From: Ruegeria lacuscaerulensis
GTDB taxonomy: Bacteria; Pseudomonadota; Alphaproteobacteria; Rhodobacterales; Rhodobacteraceae
Direction: 5' to 3'
Assembly (NCBI RefSeq): GCF_013033355.1
Contig: NZ_WQDY01000010.1
Span: forward strand, 121,695 to 185,694
Length of the DNA: 64,000 nucleotides
The notes under the pieces were generated by a model that did no database searches, was not told where the DNA came from, and saw only the letters and a list, made by a program, of their open reading frames with translations. The position numbers and the translations under genes were made by a program. How positions within the stretch are numbered: the stretch's first letter is position 1; the number at the start of each line of letters is the position of its first letter. Positions 20,050-29,504 of the stretch are shown one piece after another.

Positions 20050-20061
20050 TCCCAAATGGGA
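20050..20061. promoter_or_regulatory. Candidate operator upstream of kbl
   Basis: TCCCAAATGGGA, a near-perfect dyad, about 50 bases upstream of the kbl start and downstream of the regulator gene. It shares TCCCA/TGGGA half-sites with the palindrome at 20730-20741, on the other side of the regulator gene. Confidence 0.45.
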
Positions 20062-20110
20062 GAATTACAATATTTGAGAAAAAAATCCGTGAAGTCGGAT
20101 TTTTCTGAGA

Positions 20111-20674
20111 TTAGGCGTTTTTGACAATCAAAAAGACGCGGGCGGGACCGTCGGCAGCAATCGAATGCGTGACATCCGCCGCGTAGCGGGCGGTATCTCC
20201 TTGCTGCAGGTCACGGGTAGCGGTGCCCGAGGTTATGCGCACTGCACCATCCAGAACGGTCAGCTGTTCCTGCGCGCCCCGTGCATGAGGTTGGCTGTTC
20301 AAAGCACCGTCAGTGTCAAAAGCGATGTCATAAACTTCATGCCCGCCAGCCTCTTCGGGCGGAGATAGAATACGGATACGGCAGTTTTGGCCCATATTGT
20401 CGATGCTGGGCACCTCGGCCTTGCGCAGAACTTCGATATGGTCCGAGGTTTGCCCGGCATCCAGCAACCCCGCGAAATCCACCTGCAGCGCGCGGGTCAG
20501 GTTCCACAGCGTCGAGATGGTGGGGCTGCTTTCGCCGCGTTCGATCTGGCTGACCATGGATCGGGACACGCCGCTCAGATTGGCCACGGCTTCCAGAGAC
20601 AGGCCCTTGGCGCGGCGGGCCTCTTTCAGGCGGGCGGGCAGGCGTGTCAGGATATCGTCTGTGTTTTCCGTCAT
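20111..20674 (-). CDS. XRE family regulator with C-terminal cupin domain
   Basis: 187 residues. The N-terminal helix-turn-helix (10-65) is LPARLKEARRAKGLSLEAVANLSGVSRSMVSQIERGESSPTISTLWNLTRAL. The C-terminal cupin (about 110-185) includes GAQEQLTVLDGAVRITSG and GDTARYAADVTHSI. PuuR/SutR-type regulators with this architecture sense small metabolites such as amino acids. It lies between the kbl-tdh operon (same strand) and the divergent thiolase gene, and could control both. Two dyads with TCCCA/TGGGA arms flank the gene. Confidence 0.92.
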   Translation of the reverse strand: MTENTDDILTRLPARLKEARRAKGLSLEAVANLSGVSRSMVSQIERGESSPTISTLWNLTRALQVDFAGLLDAGQTSDHIEVLRKAEVPSIDNMGQNCRIRILSPPEEAGGHEVYDIAFDTDGALNSQPHARGAQEQLTVLDGAVRITSGTATRDLQQGDTARYAADVTHSIAADGPARVFLIVKNA

Positions 20675-20729
20675 GGCGGAATCTGATGCGCTTTTCGCGA
20701 TGGGTTGTCAATTCTGCTTGTGACGGGAC

Positions 20730-20741
20730 GTCCCATGGGAC
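20730..20741. promoter_or_regulatory. Candidate operator between the XRE regulator and thiolase genes
   Basis: GTCCCATGGGAC is a perfect 12-base palindrome in the 120-base divergent region. A second, weaker dyad (CCAATTGG, about 20775-20782) lies just before the thiolase ribosome site. It resembles the site upstream of kbl. Confidence 0.45.
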
Positions 20742-20793
20742 AGCCTGACGGCACAGATGCATAGTGCCGCCAAATCCAATTGGGAGAAGAGAC

Positions 20794-21969
20794 ATGAAAG
20801 ATATCGTCATTCTGGATGGGGCCCGCACGGCTGTTGGGACATTTGGCGGGGCGCTGGCCTCGACCGCGCCGATTGACCTGGCGACCGTTGTGACCGAAGC
20901 CGCGATGGAGAAGTCGGGTGTTGAGGGGGCTCAGATCGGCAACGTCGTGTTCGGCCATGTGATCAACACCGAGCCGCGCGACATGTACCTGTCGCGTGCG
21001 GCGGCGAAACAGGCGGGTATCCCAGTTGAAACCCCCGCGATGAACGTGAACCGTCTGTGTGGTTCGGGAGCGCAGGCGATTGTGTCGGCGGTGCAGTCGC
21101 TGATGCTGGGCGATGCCGAATTTGCCGTGGCCGGTGGTGCTGAAAGCATGTCGCGCAGCCCCTATATCCTGCAGCAGGCGCGCTGGGGTGCAAAGATGGG
21201 CGATATCAAATCGCTAGACATGATGCTGGGTGCGCTGAACTGCCCGTTTGGCACTGGCCATATGGGTGTCACGGCTGAGAATGTCGCGGATGAGCATCAG
21301 GTCACGCGCGAGCAGATGGATGAGTTCGCAATGACCAGCCAGACTCGTGCTGCTGCGGCGATTGAGGCCGGATATTTCCAAAGCCAGATCACGCCGGTTC
21401 AGGTCAAGGTCAAGAGCGACTTGGTCGATTTCATGGTCGATGAGCATCCCAAGGTCACCTCGATCGAGGCGCTGGCGGGTCTGCGCCCTGCGTTCAAAAA
21501 GGACGGTCGGGTGACGGCGGGCAATGCCTCGGGCATCAATGACGGGGCGGCGGCGATGGTTCTGGCCACGGCTGACGCGGCTGAAAAGGCGGGTTTGAAG
21601 CCCAGGGCGCGTATTCTGGGGTACGGCCACGCCGGAGTGCGCCCCGAGGTGATGGGCATTGGTCCGGTGCCAGCGGTGCAAAACCTGTTGGCCCGCACTG
21701 GTCTGTCGGTCGAAGATTTCGATGTGATCGAAAGCAACGAAGCCTTTGCCTCGCAGGCGCTGGCCGTGAACAAAGAGCTGGGTCTGGACGCTGCCAAGGT
21801 GAATCCGAATGGTGGCGCGATTGCGTTGGGTCACCCTGTTGGGGCAACCGGGGCGATCATCACGCTGAAAGCTCTGTACGAGCTGGAGCGGATTGGTGGA
21901 TCCAAAGGTTTGGTCACCATGTGCATCGGCGGTGGTCAGGGTATCGCCATTGCCTTTGAGCGTCTCTGA
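20794..21969 (+). CDS. Acetyl-CoA acetyltransferase (thiolase)
   Basis: 391 residues from the ATG at 20794, preceded by GGGAGAAGAG. It condenses two acetyl-CoA, or cleaves beta-ketoacyl-CoA by thiolysis. Both catalytic cysteines and the histidine are present: C89 in NVNRLCGSGAQAIVSA, GHPVGATGA, and the late Cys in TMCIGGGQGIA. Whether it serves acetoacetyl-CoA synthesis or degradation is not decided by sequence. Divergent from the XRE-cupin regulator next to the acetyl-CoA-producing kbl-tdh operon, which makes common control plausible. Confidence 0.93.
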   Translation: MKDIVILDGARTAVGTFGGALASTAPIDLATVVTEAAMEKSGVEGAQIGNVVFGHVINTEPRDMYLSRAAAKQAGIPVETPAMNVNRLCGSGAQAIVSAVQSLMLGDAEFAVAGGAESMSRSPYILQQARWGAKMGDIKSLDMMLGALNCPFGTGHMGVTAENVADEHQVTREQMDEFAMTSQTRAAAAIEAGYFQSQITPVQVKVKSDLVDFMVDEHPKVTSIEALAGLRPAFKKDGRVTAGNASGINDGAAAMVLATADAAEKAGLKPRARILGYGHAGVRPEVMGIGPVPAVQNLLARTGLSVEDFDVIESNEAFASQALAVNKELGLDAAKVNPNGGAIALGHPVGATGAIITLKALYELERIGGSKGLVTMCIGGGQGIAIAFERL

Positions 21970-21983
21970 GTTGAGATGTTGGT

Positions 21984-22052
21984 GGGGGGCTGTCTGCCCC
22001 CCATCGCGCCTTTGGCGCGATTCCCCCCGAAGATATTTTTAGCCAGATGAAG
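21984..22052 (+). repeat. Tandem hairpins plus recurrent intergenic motif
   Basis: Three elements lie between the convergent thiolase and ubiB genes. They are a 7-bp stem GGGGGGC/GCCCCCC (21984-22002), a 7-bp stem TCGCGCC/GGCGCGA (22004-22020), and then CCCCCGAAGATATTTTTAGC followed by CAGATGAAGAG. A related string occurs at 30648-30678. The hairpins probably terminate one or both genes. Confidence 0.6.
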
Positions 22053-22065
22053 AGGCGGATCAGGT

Positions 22066-23595
22066 CTAGCTGAGCGCCGTTAGGATCAGGACAAGACCCG
22101 CGCCTGCGGCTGCGCCGAGGGTTACGGGCAGTGCGACAGACCACAGGCGTGAACCTTTAGGCTCGTCTTTCTGGGTTTGCGCGATCAGCGCGTTTTCGAC
22201 CAGAGCGGGTAGACGGGGGCCGAAACGAGCCAAGACCATTGCGGTTTTGCCGAAATCGCGCAGGGCCGCGCGCGGGCCAATGGATTTCTTGATGTAATCC
22301 TCGACCACGGGGCGGGCGACTTCCCAGATATTGATATGCGGGTCCAGTGACCGCGCGACGCCTTCAACCACAACCATTGTGCGTTGCAGAAGGATCAGCT
22401 CGGTCCGGGTTTCCATACCGAAGCGTTCGGTCACTTCGAACAGGTAATTCAGCAGGCGGCCCATCGAGATATGGGTGGCATCCATGCCGAAGATGGGTTC
22501 TCCTACAGCGCGCAGGGCGCGGGCGAATTCGTCGACGTCCTGGTTGGCGGGGACATAGCCGGCCTCGAAATGCACCTCGGCCACGCGCTTATAGTCGCGG
22601 CGAATGAAGCCAAAGAGGATCTCTGCGTATACCCGGCGGGTGTATTCGTCGATGTGGCCCATGATGCCGTAATCATAGGCGATGATATCCCCATTGGCGG
22701 CGACCTTGAGGTTGCCCTGGTGCATATCGGCGTGAAAAAAGCCATCGCGCAGCGCGTGCAGCAGGAACAGGCGCAGTACACGCTCGCCCAGATCGCGGCG
22801 GTTGTGGCTGGCTGCATCCAGCGCGTCATTGTCGCCCAGAGCAATGCCGTCGGCCCAGCTGAGTGTCATCACCCGGCGCGCGGACAGGGACCACACCACC
22901 GGCGGCAACCAGAAGCCTTCGTCATCCTTGGTGTTGGCGGCGTATTCCGAGGCTGCGGCACTTTCAAGGCGCAGGTCCAGTTCACCGCGCACGACGCCGT
23001 CGAAATGTTCGACCACCTCCATCGGGCGCAGGCGGCGGGCACCGGGGGCGCAGAGCTGTACGATGCGGGCGGCGAAATAGAACGCATCCACATCCTTGCG
23101 GAAGGCACGCTCGATGCCGGGGCGCAGGACTTTGACGGCGACGTCTTCGCCGGTGCTGGACAGTTTCGCCTTGTGGACCTGCGCGATGGAGGCGGCGGCG
23201 ATCGGGTCGCTGAATTCGTCGAAAATTTCAGACACGGGCTGGCCCAGTTCCTTTTCGACCTCGGCCATTGCCTCCGCCTTGGGGAAGGGCGGCAGTTTGT
23301 CCTGCAACACCCGCAGCTGTTCCGCCAGTTCGTTCCCGACAACATCGGGACGGGTCGAAAGCACCTGACCGAATTTGATATAGGCCGGACCCAGCGCCGT
23401 CAGGGCGCGGGTGGCGGGCGGCATGTCCGGATCGCCCTTGTATCCCAGCCATTGAAACGGCTTGCCCAGAGCGTGGGCCACAAAGCGCAGCGCGCGTGGG
23501 GCTTCGAACGCGTCCAGAACCACGTTCATGGCGCCCGTGCGCTCTAGCGTGGCGCCTGTGCGGATCAGGCGAATGATGTTGTGAGGACCCCGCAT
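22066..23595 (-). CDS. ubiB: UbiB/ABC1 family atypical kinase, ubiquinone biosynthesis
   Basis: 509 residues. Needed for ubiquinone synthesis as an atypical protein-kinase-like ATPase on the membrane; the older name 2-octaprenylphenol hydroxylase is not correct biochemically. The family KxGQ motif is YIKFGQVLSTRPDVV, and the alanine-rich loop is DPIAAASIAQVHKAKL. Catalytic residues are in FFHADMHQGNLKV and the metal-binding IIAYDYGIMG. A C-terminal hydrophobic segment ([22 protein letters not shown]) anchors it. It starts directly at the ubiE stop, so ubiE-ubiB form an operon. Confidence 0.95.
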   Translation of the reverse strand: MRGPHNIIRLIRTGATLERTGAMNVVLDAFEAPRALRFVAHALGKPFQWLGYKGDPDMPPATRALTALGPAYIKFGQVLSTRPDVVGNELAEQLRVLQDKLPPFPKAEAMAEVEKELGQPVSEIFDEFSDPIAAASIAQVHKAKLSSTGEDVAVKVLRPGIERAFRKDVDAFYFAARIVQLCAPGARRLRPMEVVEHFDGVVRGELDLRLESAAASEYAANTKDDEGFWLPPVVWSLSARRVMTLSWADGIALGDNDALDAASHNRRDLGERVLRLFLLHALRDGFFHADMHQGNLKVAANGDIIAYDYGIMGHIDEYTRRVYAEILFGFIRRDYKRVAEVHFEAGYVPANQDVDEFARALRAVGEPIFGMDATHISMGRLLNYLFEVTERFGMETRTELILLQRTMVVVEGVARSLDPHINIWEVARPVVEDYIKKSIGPRAALRDFGKTAMVLARFGPRLPALVENALIAQTQKDEPKGSRLWSVALPVTLGAAAGAGLVLILTALS

Positions 23596-24348
23596 TTAGA
23601 TTTTCCAGCCGGAATGCAGCGCGGCGATACCCATGCTGAGATTGCGGTATTTGGCGTTTTCGAACCCGGCGATGCGAACCATGTTCAGGAACGTCTCCTG
23701 ATCAGGGAATTTGCGGATTGACTCCACCAGATACTGATAGCTGTCGTAATCATTTGCGATCAGCTTTCCCATGCGCGGGATGACGTTGAAACTGTAGAGA
23801 TCATAGAGCTTTTGCAGCCCGTCATTGGGCAGTTGGCTGAATTCCAGCACCATCAAGCGGCCGCCGGGCTTCAGCACGCGATAGGCTTCGTTCAACGCCT
23901 CTTGCGGGCGGGTCACATTCCGGATGCCGAACGAGATCGTGTAGACGTCAAAGGTGTTATCCTCGAAGGGCAGGGACATCGCGTCGCCCACCACCCAGTT
24001 GAGGCTGTCAGACATCTGATCAGCCTCGGCGCGCTGGCGGCCTTCGACCAGCATCGGCTCGGTCAGGTCCAGAACGGTGGCGTGGCCGTGGCCCGCGCGT
24101 TTGAGAAAGCGAAACGAGATGTCTCCGGTCCCACCTGCCACGTCCAGCAGCCGTTGACCGGGGCGCGGGGCCAGCCAGTCCATCATCGCGTCTTTCCAGA
24201 CCCTGTGGATGCCCATCGACATGACATCATTCATCACGTCATATTTTGACGCGACCGAGTTGAAAACGCCCTGCACGCGGCCCGCTTTTTCCGCCTCGGG
24301 CACGGTTTCGAATCCAAAATGTGTGGTTTTGTCGTTGGAGTCGGACAT
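23596..24348 (-). CDS. ubiE: Demethylmenaquinone/ubiquinone C-methyltransferase
   Basis: 250 residues. SAM-dependent C-methylation in ubiquinone (and, where present, menaquinone) synthesis. The UbiE signatures are [46 protein letters not shown], motif [17 protein letters not shown], and [36 protein letters not shown]. Start at the ATG at 24348. First gene of ubiE-ubiB, divergent from the membrane protein gene at 24508. Confidence 0.96.
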   Translation of the reverse strand: MSDSNDKTTHFGFETVPEAEKAGRVQGVFNSVASKYDVMNDVMSMGIHRVWKDAMMDWLAPRPGQRLLDVAGGTGDISFRFLKRAGHGHATVLDLTEPMLVEGRQRAEADQMSDSLNWVVGDAMSLPFEDNTFDVYTISFGIRNVTRPQEALNEAYRVLKPGGRLMVLEFSQLPNDGLQKLYDLYSFNVIPRMGKLIANDYDSYQYLVESIRKFPDQETFLNMVRIAGFENAKYRNLSMGIAALHSGWKI

Positions 24349-24507
24349 GTAAGACGCCTTTGTCTGTGTTGCTCATCCTTATAGGCCGCGCGGCGGGGAA
24401 GACAATCGCGCGAAAAGGTAGCAGGTGCACGGAACCGTCCGGCGTGCCACATATTTTCCTTAGTCGCGGTGTAAGATGCAGATAGTTTTAGAAGAAGTTA
24501 GATTCAA

Positions 24508-25194
24508 ATGTCGAATTATTCGAGTTTAGTGGCCGTATCAGGCGTGGTCCTGTCATTTGCCTTTATTATCTGGCGCGTTCGTGCCGTTTTTCAAACTTTC
24601 ATGCGATTCCATCGGGCGAAAGGGTTCGGTGACAAGATGGACGCCGCAGCACGTCATTTCCCCAAGGATATATTGGAAGAATCAATGCTGCGCGCCGGCA
24701 GCGAAAGACCTGCACAACGCTCTCTGACCCGCATGACAATTCGCACGACGCCGGGCGTTATCGTTGTTACGATTTTGGTGTTGGCCGTTTTGTTCTTTAT
24801 CGGGTTCATCAGGCCCGATCTGGCTCCGAACGAGATCTTCATCCCCGTCAAGGATGCTGAAACTGCGGTGCTGATCAAGCTGGGACTTGTTGGGTTGGTG
24901 ATCTACACATTGATCTATCATCTGGCCAATTCAACTTCGATCGATGGGGCCGAGCTGACGACCATGAGTACGCTGTTTCAGCGTCGGACCTATGACCTGA
25001 ATAAGCTCTGCCAGATCAGATTGAGGCACAATGGGAACTACGTGCTGCGTTTTTCAGATGGGAAGACAGCGCGTATTCTGAAATATGTTACCGGACATGA
25101 TGAAATGGTGCAGGCGCTGGAACAAGCGCTGGCAACAAATCAGGAGAGCACATGCCGGAACTTCCCGAAGTCGAAACGGTCCGCCGTGGGCTGA
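24508..25194 (+). CDS. Unknown membrane protein (three predicted membrane segments)
   Basis: 228 residues. Hydrophobic stretches at about 7-22 ([16 protein letters not shown]), 77-94 ([20 protein letters not shown]) and 116-133 ([19 protein letters not shown]), with a soluble C-terminal part. I do not recognise a family. The last 14 codons overlap the start of mutM (43 bases), so the two are likely co-transcribed. There is a plausible ATG after an A-rich leader (GAAGAAG at 24492-24498). Confidence 0.75.
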   Translation: MSNYSSLVAVSGVVLSFAFIIWRVRAVFQTFMRFHRAKGFGDKMDAAARHFPKDILEESMLRAGSERPAQRSLTRMTIRTTPGVIVVTILVLAVLFFIGFIRPDLAPNEIFIPVKDAETAVLIKLGLVGLVIYTLIYHLANSTSIDGAELTTMSTLFQRRTYDLNKLCQIRLRHNGNYVLRFSDGKTARILKYVTGHDEMVQALEQALATNQESTCRNFPKSKRSAVG

Positions 25195-26003
25195 GCCCCG
25201 CGATGGAAGGCGTGGTGATCGAACGGGCGGACGTGAACCGCCCGGACCTGCGCTGGCCTTTTCCGGATCGAATGGCCGAACGCTTGACAGGCCAGCGCGT
25301 GGACAGGTTGCGGCGGCGTTCAAAGTACATTCTGGCTGATCTTGGAAGTGGCGAAACCCTGTTGATCCATCTTGGCATGTCCGGGCGTATGACAGTTTCC
25401 GGAGACCCGCTTGGACAATTTGTTCACGATCATCCCATGCCGGAAAAGCACGATCATGTTGTATTTCACATGGCCAATGGCGCACGGGTGACATTTAATG
25501 ACCCGCGCCGGTTCGGTGCGATGGATCTGCTGCCCACTGCAACGGCCGAGGACCACAAGTTGCTATCGGTTCTGGGGCCGGAACCCTTGGGCAATGACTT
25601 CCACGAACAGCACTTGGTTGATGCGTTCAAAGGCAAAAACACGCCGGTCAAATCAGCGCTTCTGGATCAGGGAATCGTTGCCGGATTGGGGAATATCTAC
25701 GTGTGTGAGGCGCTTTATCGCGCCGGTGTGTCGCCACGTCGCAAAGCCGGGCAGATTTCGGTGCACCGAGTTGCGGCCCTTGTTCCGATCATTCGGCAGG
25801 TTCTGCAAGACGCTATCCGGGCCGGGGGGTCATCCTTGCGCGATTTCCGTCAAGCTGATGGAGAACTTGGATATTTTCAGCACAGCTTTGACGTTTATGG
25901 CCGCGAAGGCGAACCCTGCCGCACCGAAGGTTGCGGTGCTGCCATAAAAAGAATCACTCAGTCCGGTCGCTCATCCTTCTATTGCGCGCAATGCCAAAGA
26001 TAA
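25152..26003 (+). CDS. mutM: Formamidopyrimidine-DNA glycosylase
   Basis: 283 residues. It removes 8-oxoguanine and formamidopyrimidines from DNA and cuts the strand by beta,delta-elimination. The catalytic N-terminus [14 protein letters not shown] (Pro1 after Met removal, Glu2) is intact, and a [10 protein letters not shown] loop follows. The H2TH region is around [25 protein letters not shown]. The C-terminal zinc finger [26 protein letters not shown] has all four cysteines. AGGAGA lies just before the ATG, inside the upstream membrane protein gene. Confidence 0.97.
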   Translation: MPELPEVETVRRGLSPAMEGVVIERADVNRPDLRWPFPDRMAERLTGQRVDRLRRRSKYILADLGSGETLLIHLGMSGRMTVSGDPLGQFVHDHPMPEKHDHVVFHMANGARVTFNDPRRFGAMDLLPTATAEDHKLLSVLGPEPLGNDFHEQHLVDAFKGKNTPVKSALLDQGIVAGLGNIYVCEALYRAGVSPRRKAGQISVHRVAALVPIIRQVLQDAIRAGGSSLRDFRQADGELGYFQHSFDVYGREGEPCRTEGCGAAIKRITQSGRSSFYCAQCQR

Positions 26004-26069
26004 CTTGATCCAGCTTTTGCGCGTGATAATGAATCGTATCTGAACGGAACAACCGGAAGCTTACACCTC

Positions 26070-26846
26070 ATGGCTTTTGAGACGATCATCGTCGAAATCG
26101 AAGACCACGTCGCGCTTGTGAAACTCAACAGGCCGGACGCAATGAATGCGTTGAACAGCCAGTTGATTGCTGAATTGTGCGAAGCGCTGGAAGACGCCGA
26201 CAAGAATGACAAGGTGCGCTGCATCGTCATTACGGGCTCGGACAAGGCTTTTGCCGCTGGCGCGGACATCAAGGAAATGTCCGAGATGAGTTTTGTGGAC
26301 GTCTACACCACGAACCTTTTCGCGGATATCAACGACCGGGTCAGTGACATCCGCAAGCCTGTAATCGCGGCTGTTGCGGGCTATGCGCTGGGTGGCGGTT
26401 GCGAATTGGCGATGATCTGCGATTTCATCATCGCGGCAGATACCGCAAAGTTCGGGCAGCCCGAAATCAATCTTGGCGTTATTGCGGGCCTTGGCGGCAG
26501 CCAGCGCCTGACCCGCTTTGTGGGCAAGTCCAAGTCGATGGATATGAACCTAACCGGCCGCTTCATGGACGCAGAAGAGGCAGAGCGTGCCGGGCTTGTC
26601 AGCCGCGTCGTGCCCGCCAAAAAACTGTTGGAAGAGGCAATGGCCGCAGCCCAAAAGATCGCCGAGAAATCGCAGCTGAGCGCGATTGCCGCGAAAGAGG
26701 CGGTGAACCGCAGCTACGAAGTGTCGCTAAGCGAAGGGTTGTTGTTTGAACGCCGTGTCTTTCACTCGATGTTCGCCACGGAAGACCAGAAAGAGGGAAT
26801 GGCAGCCTTTCTGGAAAAGCGCGCGGCGCAGTTCCGCGACAAGTAA
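26070..26846 (+). CDS. Enoyl-CoA hydratase
   Basis: 258 residues, crotonase superfamily. The oxyanion-hole strings are [15 protein letters not shown] and [21 protein letters not shown]. The two catalytic glutamates are in the GGGCE region and in [19 protein letters not shown]. The match to short-chain enoyl-CoA hydratases is close, so hydration of crotonyl-CoA-type substrates in fatty acid oxidation is expected. It stands as a single gene and a GC hairpin follows. Confidence 0.94.
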   Translation: MAFETIIVEIEDHVALVKLNRPDAMNALNSQLIAELCEALEDADKNDKVRCIVITGSDKAFAAGADIKEMSEMSFVDVYTTNLFADINDRVSDIRKPVIAAVAGYALGGGCELAMICDFIIAADTAKFGQPEINLGVIAGLGGSQRLTRFVGKSKSMDMNLTGRFMDAEEAERAGLVSRVVPAKKLLEEAMAAAQKIAEKSQLSAIAAKEAVNRSYEVSLSEGLLFERRVFHSMFATEDQKEGMAAFLEKRAAQFRDK

Positions 26847-26864
26847 GCCATCAAGGTGGGGAAA

Positions 26865-26887
26865 GGCGGGCGTATGCCCGCCTGTTT
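26865..26887 (+). terminator. Hairpin terminator after enoyl-CoA hydratase
   Basis: GGCGGGC and GCCCGCC pair perfectly around GTAT (26865-26882), followed by TGTTT, a weak T-tract. The remaining 180 bases to rpsT hold its promoter region; I see no gene there. Confidence 0.75.
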
Positions 26888-27067
26888 CATACCTGCTGTG
26901 CGCGGCCAAGAATCTGCTTGGCAAACCCCTGCAACTTGGATAATACACGCCGCTATACATGCGCGTGCGGCCCGCTTGGCCCGACTCACACTCGTGATTT
27001 CTGATCCGGTGCGGATTTTCCGTGGCGCGCTTTCGATAAAACCGTACCGAACAAAGGTCAGAGACAC

Positions 27068-27331
27068 ATGGCTAACTCGCCCCAGGCAAAGAAACGCGCA
27101 CGTCAGAACGAAAAGCGTTTCGCAATCAACAAAGCACGTCGTTCGCGCATCCGCACTTATCTGCGCAAGGTTGAAGAAGCGATCGCATCCGGCGACAAAG
27201 ATGCGGCAACCGCAGCTCTGCGCGCTGCCCAGCCCGAACTGATGCGCGGCGTCACCAAAGGCGTTTTCCACAAAAACACCGCATCGCGTAAAATGTCGCG
27301 TCTGTCGGCCCGCGTCAAAGCGCTTGGCTGA
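27068..27331 (+). CDS. rpsT: 30S ribosomal protein S20
   Basis: 87 residues, lysine/arginine/alanine-rich and all-helical. Typical opening [39 protein letters not shown] and closing [23 protein letters not shown]. It binds 16S rRNA early in 30S assembly. Its place upstream of dnaA is common in Rhodobacterales. Confidence 0.97.
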   Translation: MANSPQAKKRARQNEKRFAINKARRSRIRTYLRKVEEAIASGDKDAATAALRAAQPELMRGVTKGVFHKNTASRKMSRLSARVKALG

Positions 27332-27384
27332 GTCGCGAATTGATCTTCAGTGACCCCAGGTCACGTAAGAAAGACTGAACTATT

Positions 27385-27414
27385 TAAGGGGCGTCGCGCA
27401 GTGCGGCGCCCTTT
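27385..27414 (+). terminator. Terminator after rpsT
   Basis: GGGCGTCGC pairs with GCGGCGCCC (one G-U), flanked by AAG and CTTT. A short T-run follows. Confidence 0.75.
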
Positions 27415-27891
27415 GTGCTGTTGCCAGAATACCGCGTCCTCACGAAACCGAGAGATTCTTTCGCGCTCAGACCCGAGTCAATATCAGAGTTTCGTTGAAG
27501 CGACCGCCGACCTCTTGTTACCACTGATTCAGCGATTCACTCGCTTGGGGGGACAGGCTGTTTCTTTGGTCAGACTGACGGGCATCAGGATGATCTGGAG
27601 GCGAATGTTGGTAACTCGGGGACAACCGATTTGCTGATCTGCTGTGGGACTTGGCACGGCCAGGATTCCAGCCCTGTCGAAAATTGAGATTGCGTTGCGC
27701 AACCTGAAAAAGGGATGCCCTGTTGTGGGGCATCTGAACGTCTGGTTATGCACGCCGTCAAGGACGAAAGCACCGAATCTATTTGATTCGGTGGGTGGGA
27801 GACCTTTGTCCGAGTGAACGCGCATACCGGGGGACCGGACATAGAAATAAGGCCGACAGGCCAATAAAGAATGGGATGCGTGAGGCGCTGA
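27415..27891 (+). other. Long dnaA leader with several hairpins, no gene
   Basis: 477 bases without a credible gene; the small frames here are short and antisense. Visible dyads are GTTGCGCAAC near 27693-27702, GATGCCC/GGGCATC (27714-27734), and CACCGAATC/GATTCGGTG around TATTT (27771-27793), a perfect 9-bp stem about 100 bases before dnaA. I find no convincing cluster of DnaA boxes (only a poor match, TTATGCACG, near 27746), so I do not call an origin. Confidence 0.5.
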
Positions 27892-29277
27892 ATGACACAA
27901 GAGAAATGGGGACTACTGCAAAACAAACTGCTCAAGGCGATCGGAAAGAACAATTACACCACATGGATTGAACCTCTGCAGTTCCAAGAGGTCCAGGACG
28001 GTGTCGCTGTTTTCTCGGTGCCGACCAATTTCATGGGCAATTACGTGAGCCAGAATTTTGCAGATCTCATCCTGTATGAGATGAACACTGCGGGAGAAAC
28101 CGTCCAGCGACTGGCCTTTCGGGTTGCCGCCAATTCGACCGCACGGCCCGCGAATGTTGCTGAAACTAATTCGGTAGAGATCGCACAAACACCGGAACCT
28201 CGAATGTCCGTGGGATCAAGCGAGGCGCTGGAATCACTGCAAGCGGCGCCTTTGGATGCCCGATTCACCTTTGACAGCTTCGTGGTAGGTAAACCCAACG
28301 AGTTGGCGCATGCTGCGGCGCGCCGTGTCTCGGAAGGTGGGCCTGTAACTTTCAACCCGCTGGTTCTGTATGGCGGTGTCGGTCTGGGTAAGACGCACCT
28401 GATGCATGCGATTGCATGGGAACTGAAAACCAAACGCCCCGAGTTGAATGTTCTGTACCTGTCGGCGGAACAGTTCATGTACCGGTTCGTACAGGCGCTG
28501 CGTGAACGTCGAATGATGGATTTCAAACATCTGTTCCGTTCGGTCGATGTGCTCATGGTCGATGACGTTCAGTTCATCGCGGGCAAGGATTCCACGCAGG
28601 AGGAGTTCTTTCACACCTTCAATGCGTTGGTGGATCAGAACAAACAGATCATTATCTCTGCTGACCGCGCTCCGGGTGAGATCAAGGATCTGGAAGACCG
28701 CGTGAAGTCGCGTCTGCAATGTGGTCTGGTCGTTGACCTGCACCCCACCGACTATGAGCTGCGTCTGGGCATTTTGCAGAACAAGGTTCAGCATTACAGC
28801 ACCACCTATCCCGATCTGCAGATCGCTGATGGCGTGCTGGAGTTTCTGGCCCACCGTATCTCGACCAATGTGCGGGTGCTTGAAGGCGCGCTGACTCGTC
28901 TGTTTGCCTTTGCCTCGCTCGTAGGGCGTGAGATCGACATGGAGCTGACGCAGGATTGCCTGGCCGACGTACTGCGCGCGTCCGAGCGCAAGATCACCGT
29001 CGAGGAAATTCAGCGTAAGGTTTCGGATTACTACAATATCCGTCTGAGCGATATTATTGGCCCCAAGCGCCTGCGGTCTTATGCTCGTCCGCGTCAGGTC
29101 GCGATGTATCTGTGTAAACAGCTGACCAGCCGGTCTCTGCCTGAGATTGGTCGTCGCTTTGGCGGGCGTGACCACACCACCGTTATGCATGGTGTGAAGC
29201 GCATCGAAGAGCTGAAAACCACCGACGGCCAGATCGCCGAAGACGTGGAAATGCTGCGCCGGTCACTCGAAGCGTAG
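27892..29277 (+). CDS. dnaA: Chromosomal replication initiator DnaA
   Basis: 461 residues. AAA+ initiator that opens the origin. Domain I is at the N-terminus (WGLLQNKLLKAIGKNNYTTWIEPLQ), then a variable linker to about residue 120. The AAA+ domain has Walker A GGVGLGKTHLMHAIA and Walker B DVLMVDDVQFIAGK. The C-terminal DNA-binding domain ends with the DnaA signature GGRDHTTVMHGVKRIEEL. The ATG at 27892 follows a long leader. A strong terminator separates it from dnaN. Confidence 0.97.
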   Translation: MTQEKWGLLQNKLLKAIGKNNYTTWIEPLQFQEVQDGVAVFSVPTNFMGNYVSQNFADLILYEMNTAGETVQRLAFRVAANSTARPANVAETNSVEIAQTPEPRMSVGSSEALESLQAAPLDARFTFDSFVVGKPNELAHAAARRVSEGGPVTFNPLVLYGGVGLGKTHLMHAIAWELKTKRPELNVLYLSAEQFMYRFVQALRERRMMDFKHLFRSVDVLMVDDVQFIAGKDSTQEEFFHTFNALVDQNKQIIISADRAPGEIKDLEDRVKSRLQCGLVVDLHPTDYELRLGILQNKVQHYSTTYPDLQIADGVLEFLAHRISTNVRVLEGALTRLFAFASLVGREIDMELTQDCLADVLRASERKITVEEIQRKVSDYYNIRLSDIIGPKRLRSYARPRQVAMYLCKQLTSRSLPEIGRRFGGRDHTTVMHGVKRIEELKTTDGQIAEDVEMLRRSLEA

Positions 29278-29296
29278 GTTACATCTGCATGAACAT

Positions 29297-29333
29297 CAAA
29301 ACGCCCCGGATCCTCACGCCCGGGGCGTTTTCT
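29297..29333 (+). terminator. Rho-independent terminator between dnaA and dnaN
   Basis: AAAACGCCCCGG pairs with CCGGGGCGTTTT around ATCCTCACG, with a T-run built into the 3' arm. It suggests dnaN has its own promoter in 29334-29504. Confidence 0.92.
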
Positions 29334-29504
29334 TGTGCGAAAATCTCCACGGTCGGCCATGAACTGTGCCCACGTGGCCACGCGGCCCTTGACGCCTTGG
29401 GCAATCCGACTCAGAAATCCATAAAAAATCCTTGTGCCTCAGGGTGGAACCGCTAACGTGCCAGTCCCGCCCATTTCGGCACGCAAGTCAGAGGAATTGA
29501 GGGT

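Noticed and set aside
22384..23547. 387-codon plus-strand frame over ubiB
   Set aside because: Shadow of ubiB with no recognisable domain.
27415..27891. Origin of replication next to dnaA
   Set aside because: No cluster of DnaA boxes and no AT-rich unwinding element; only one poor match (TTATGCACG).
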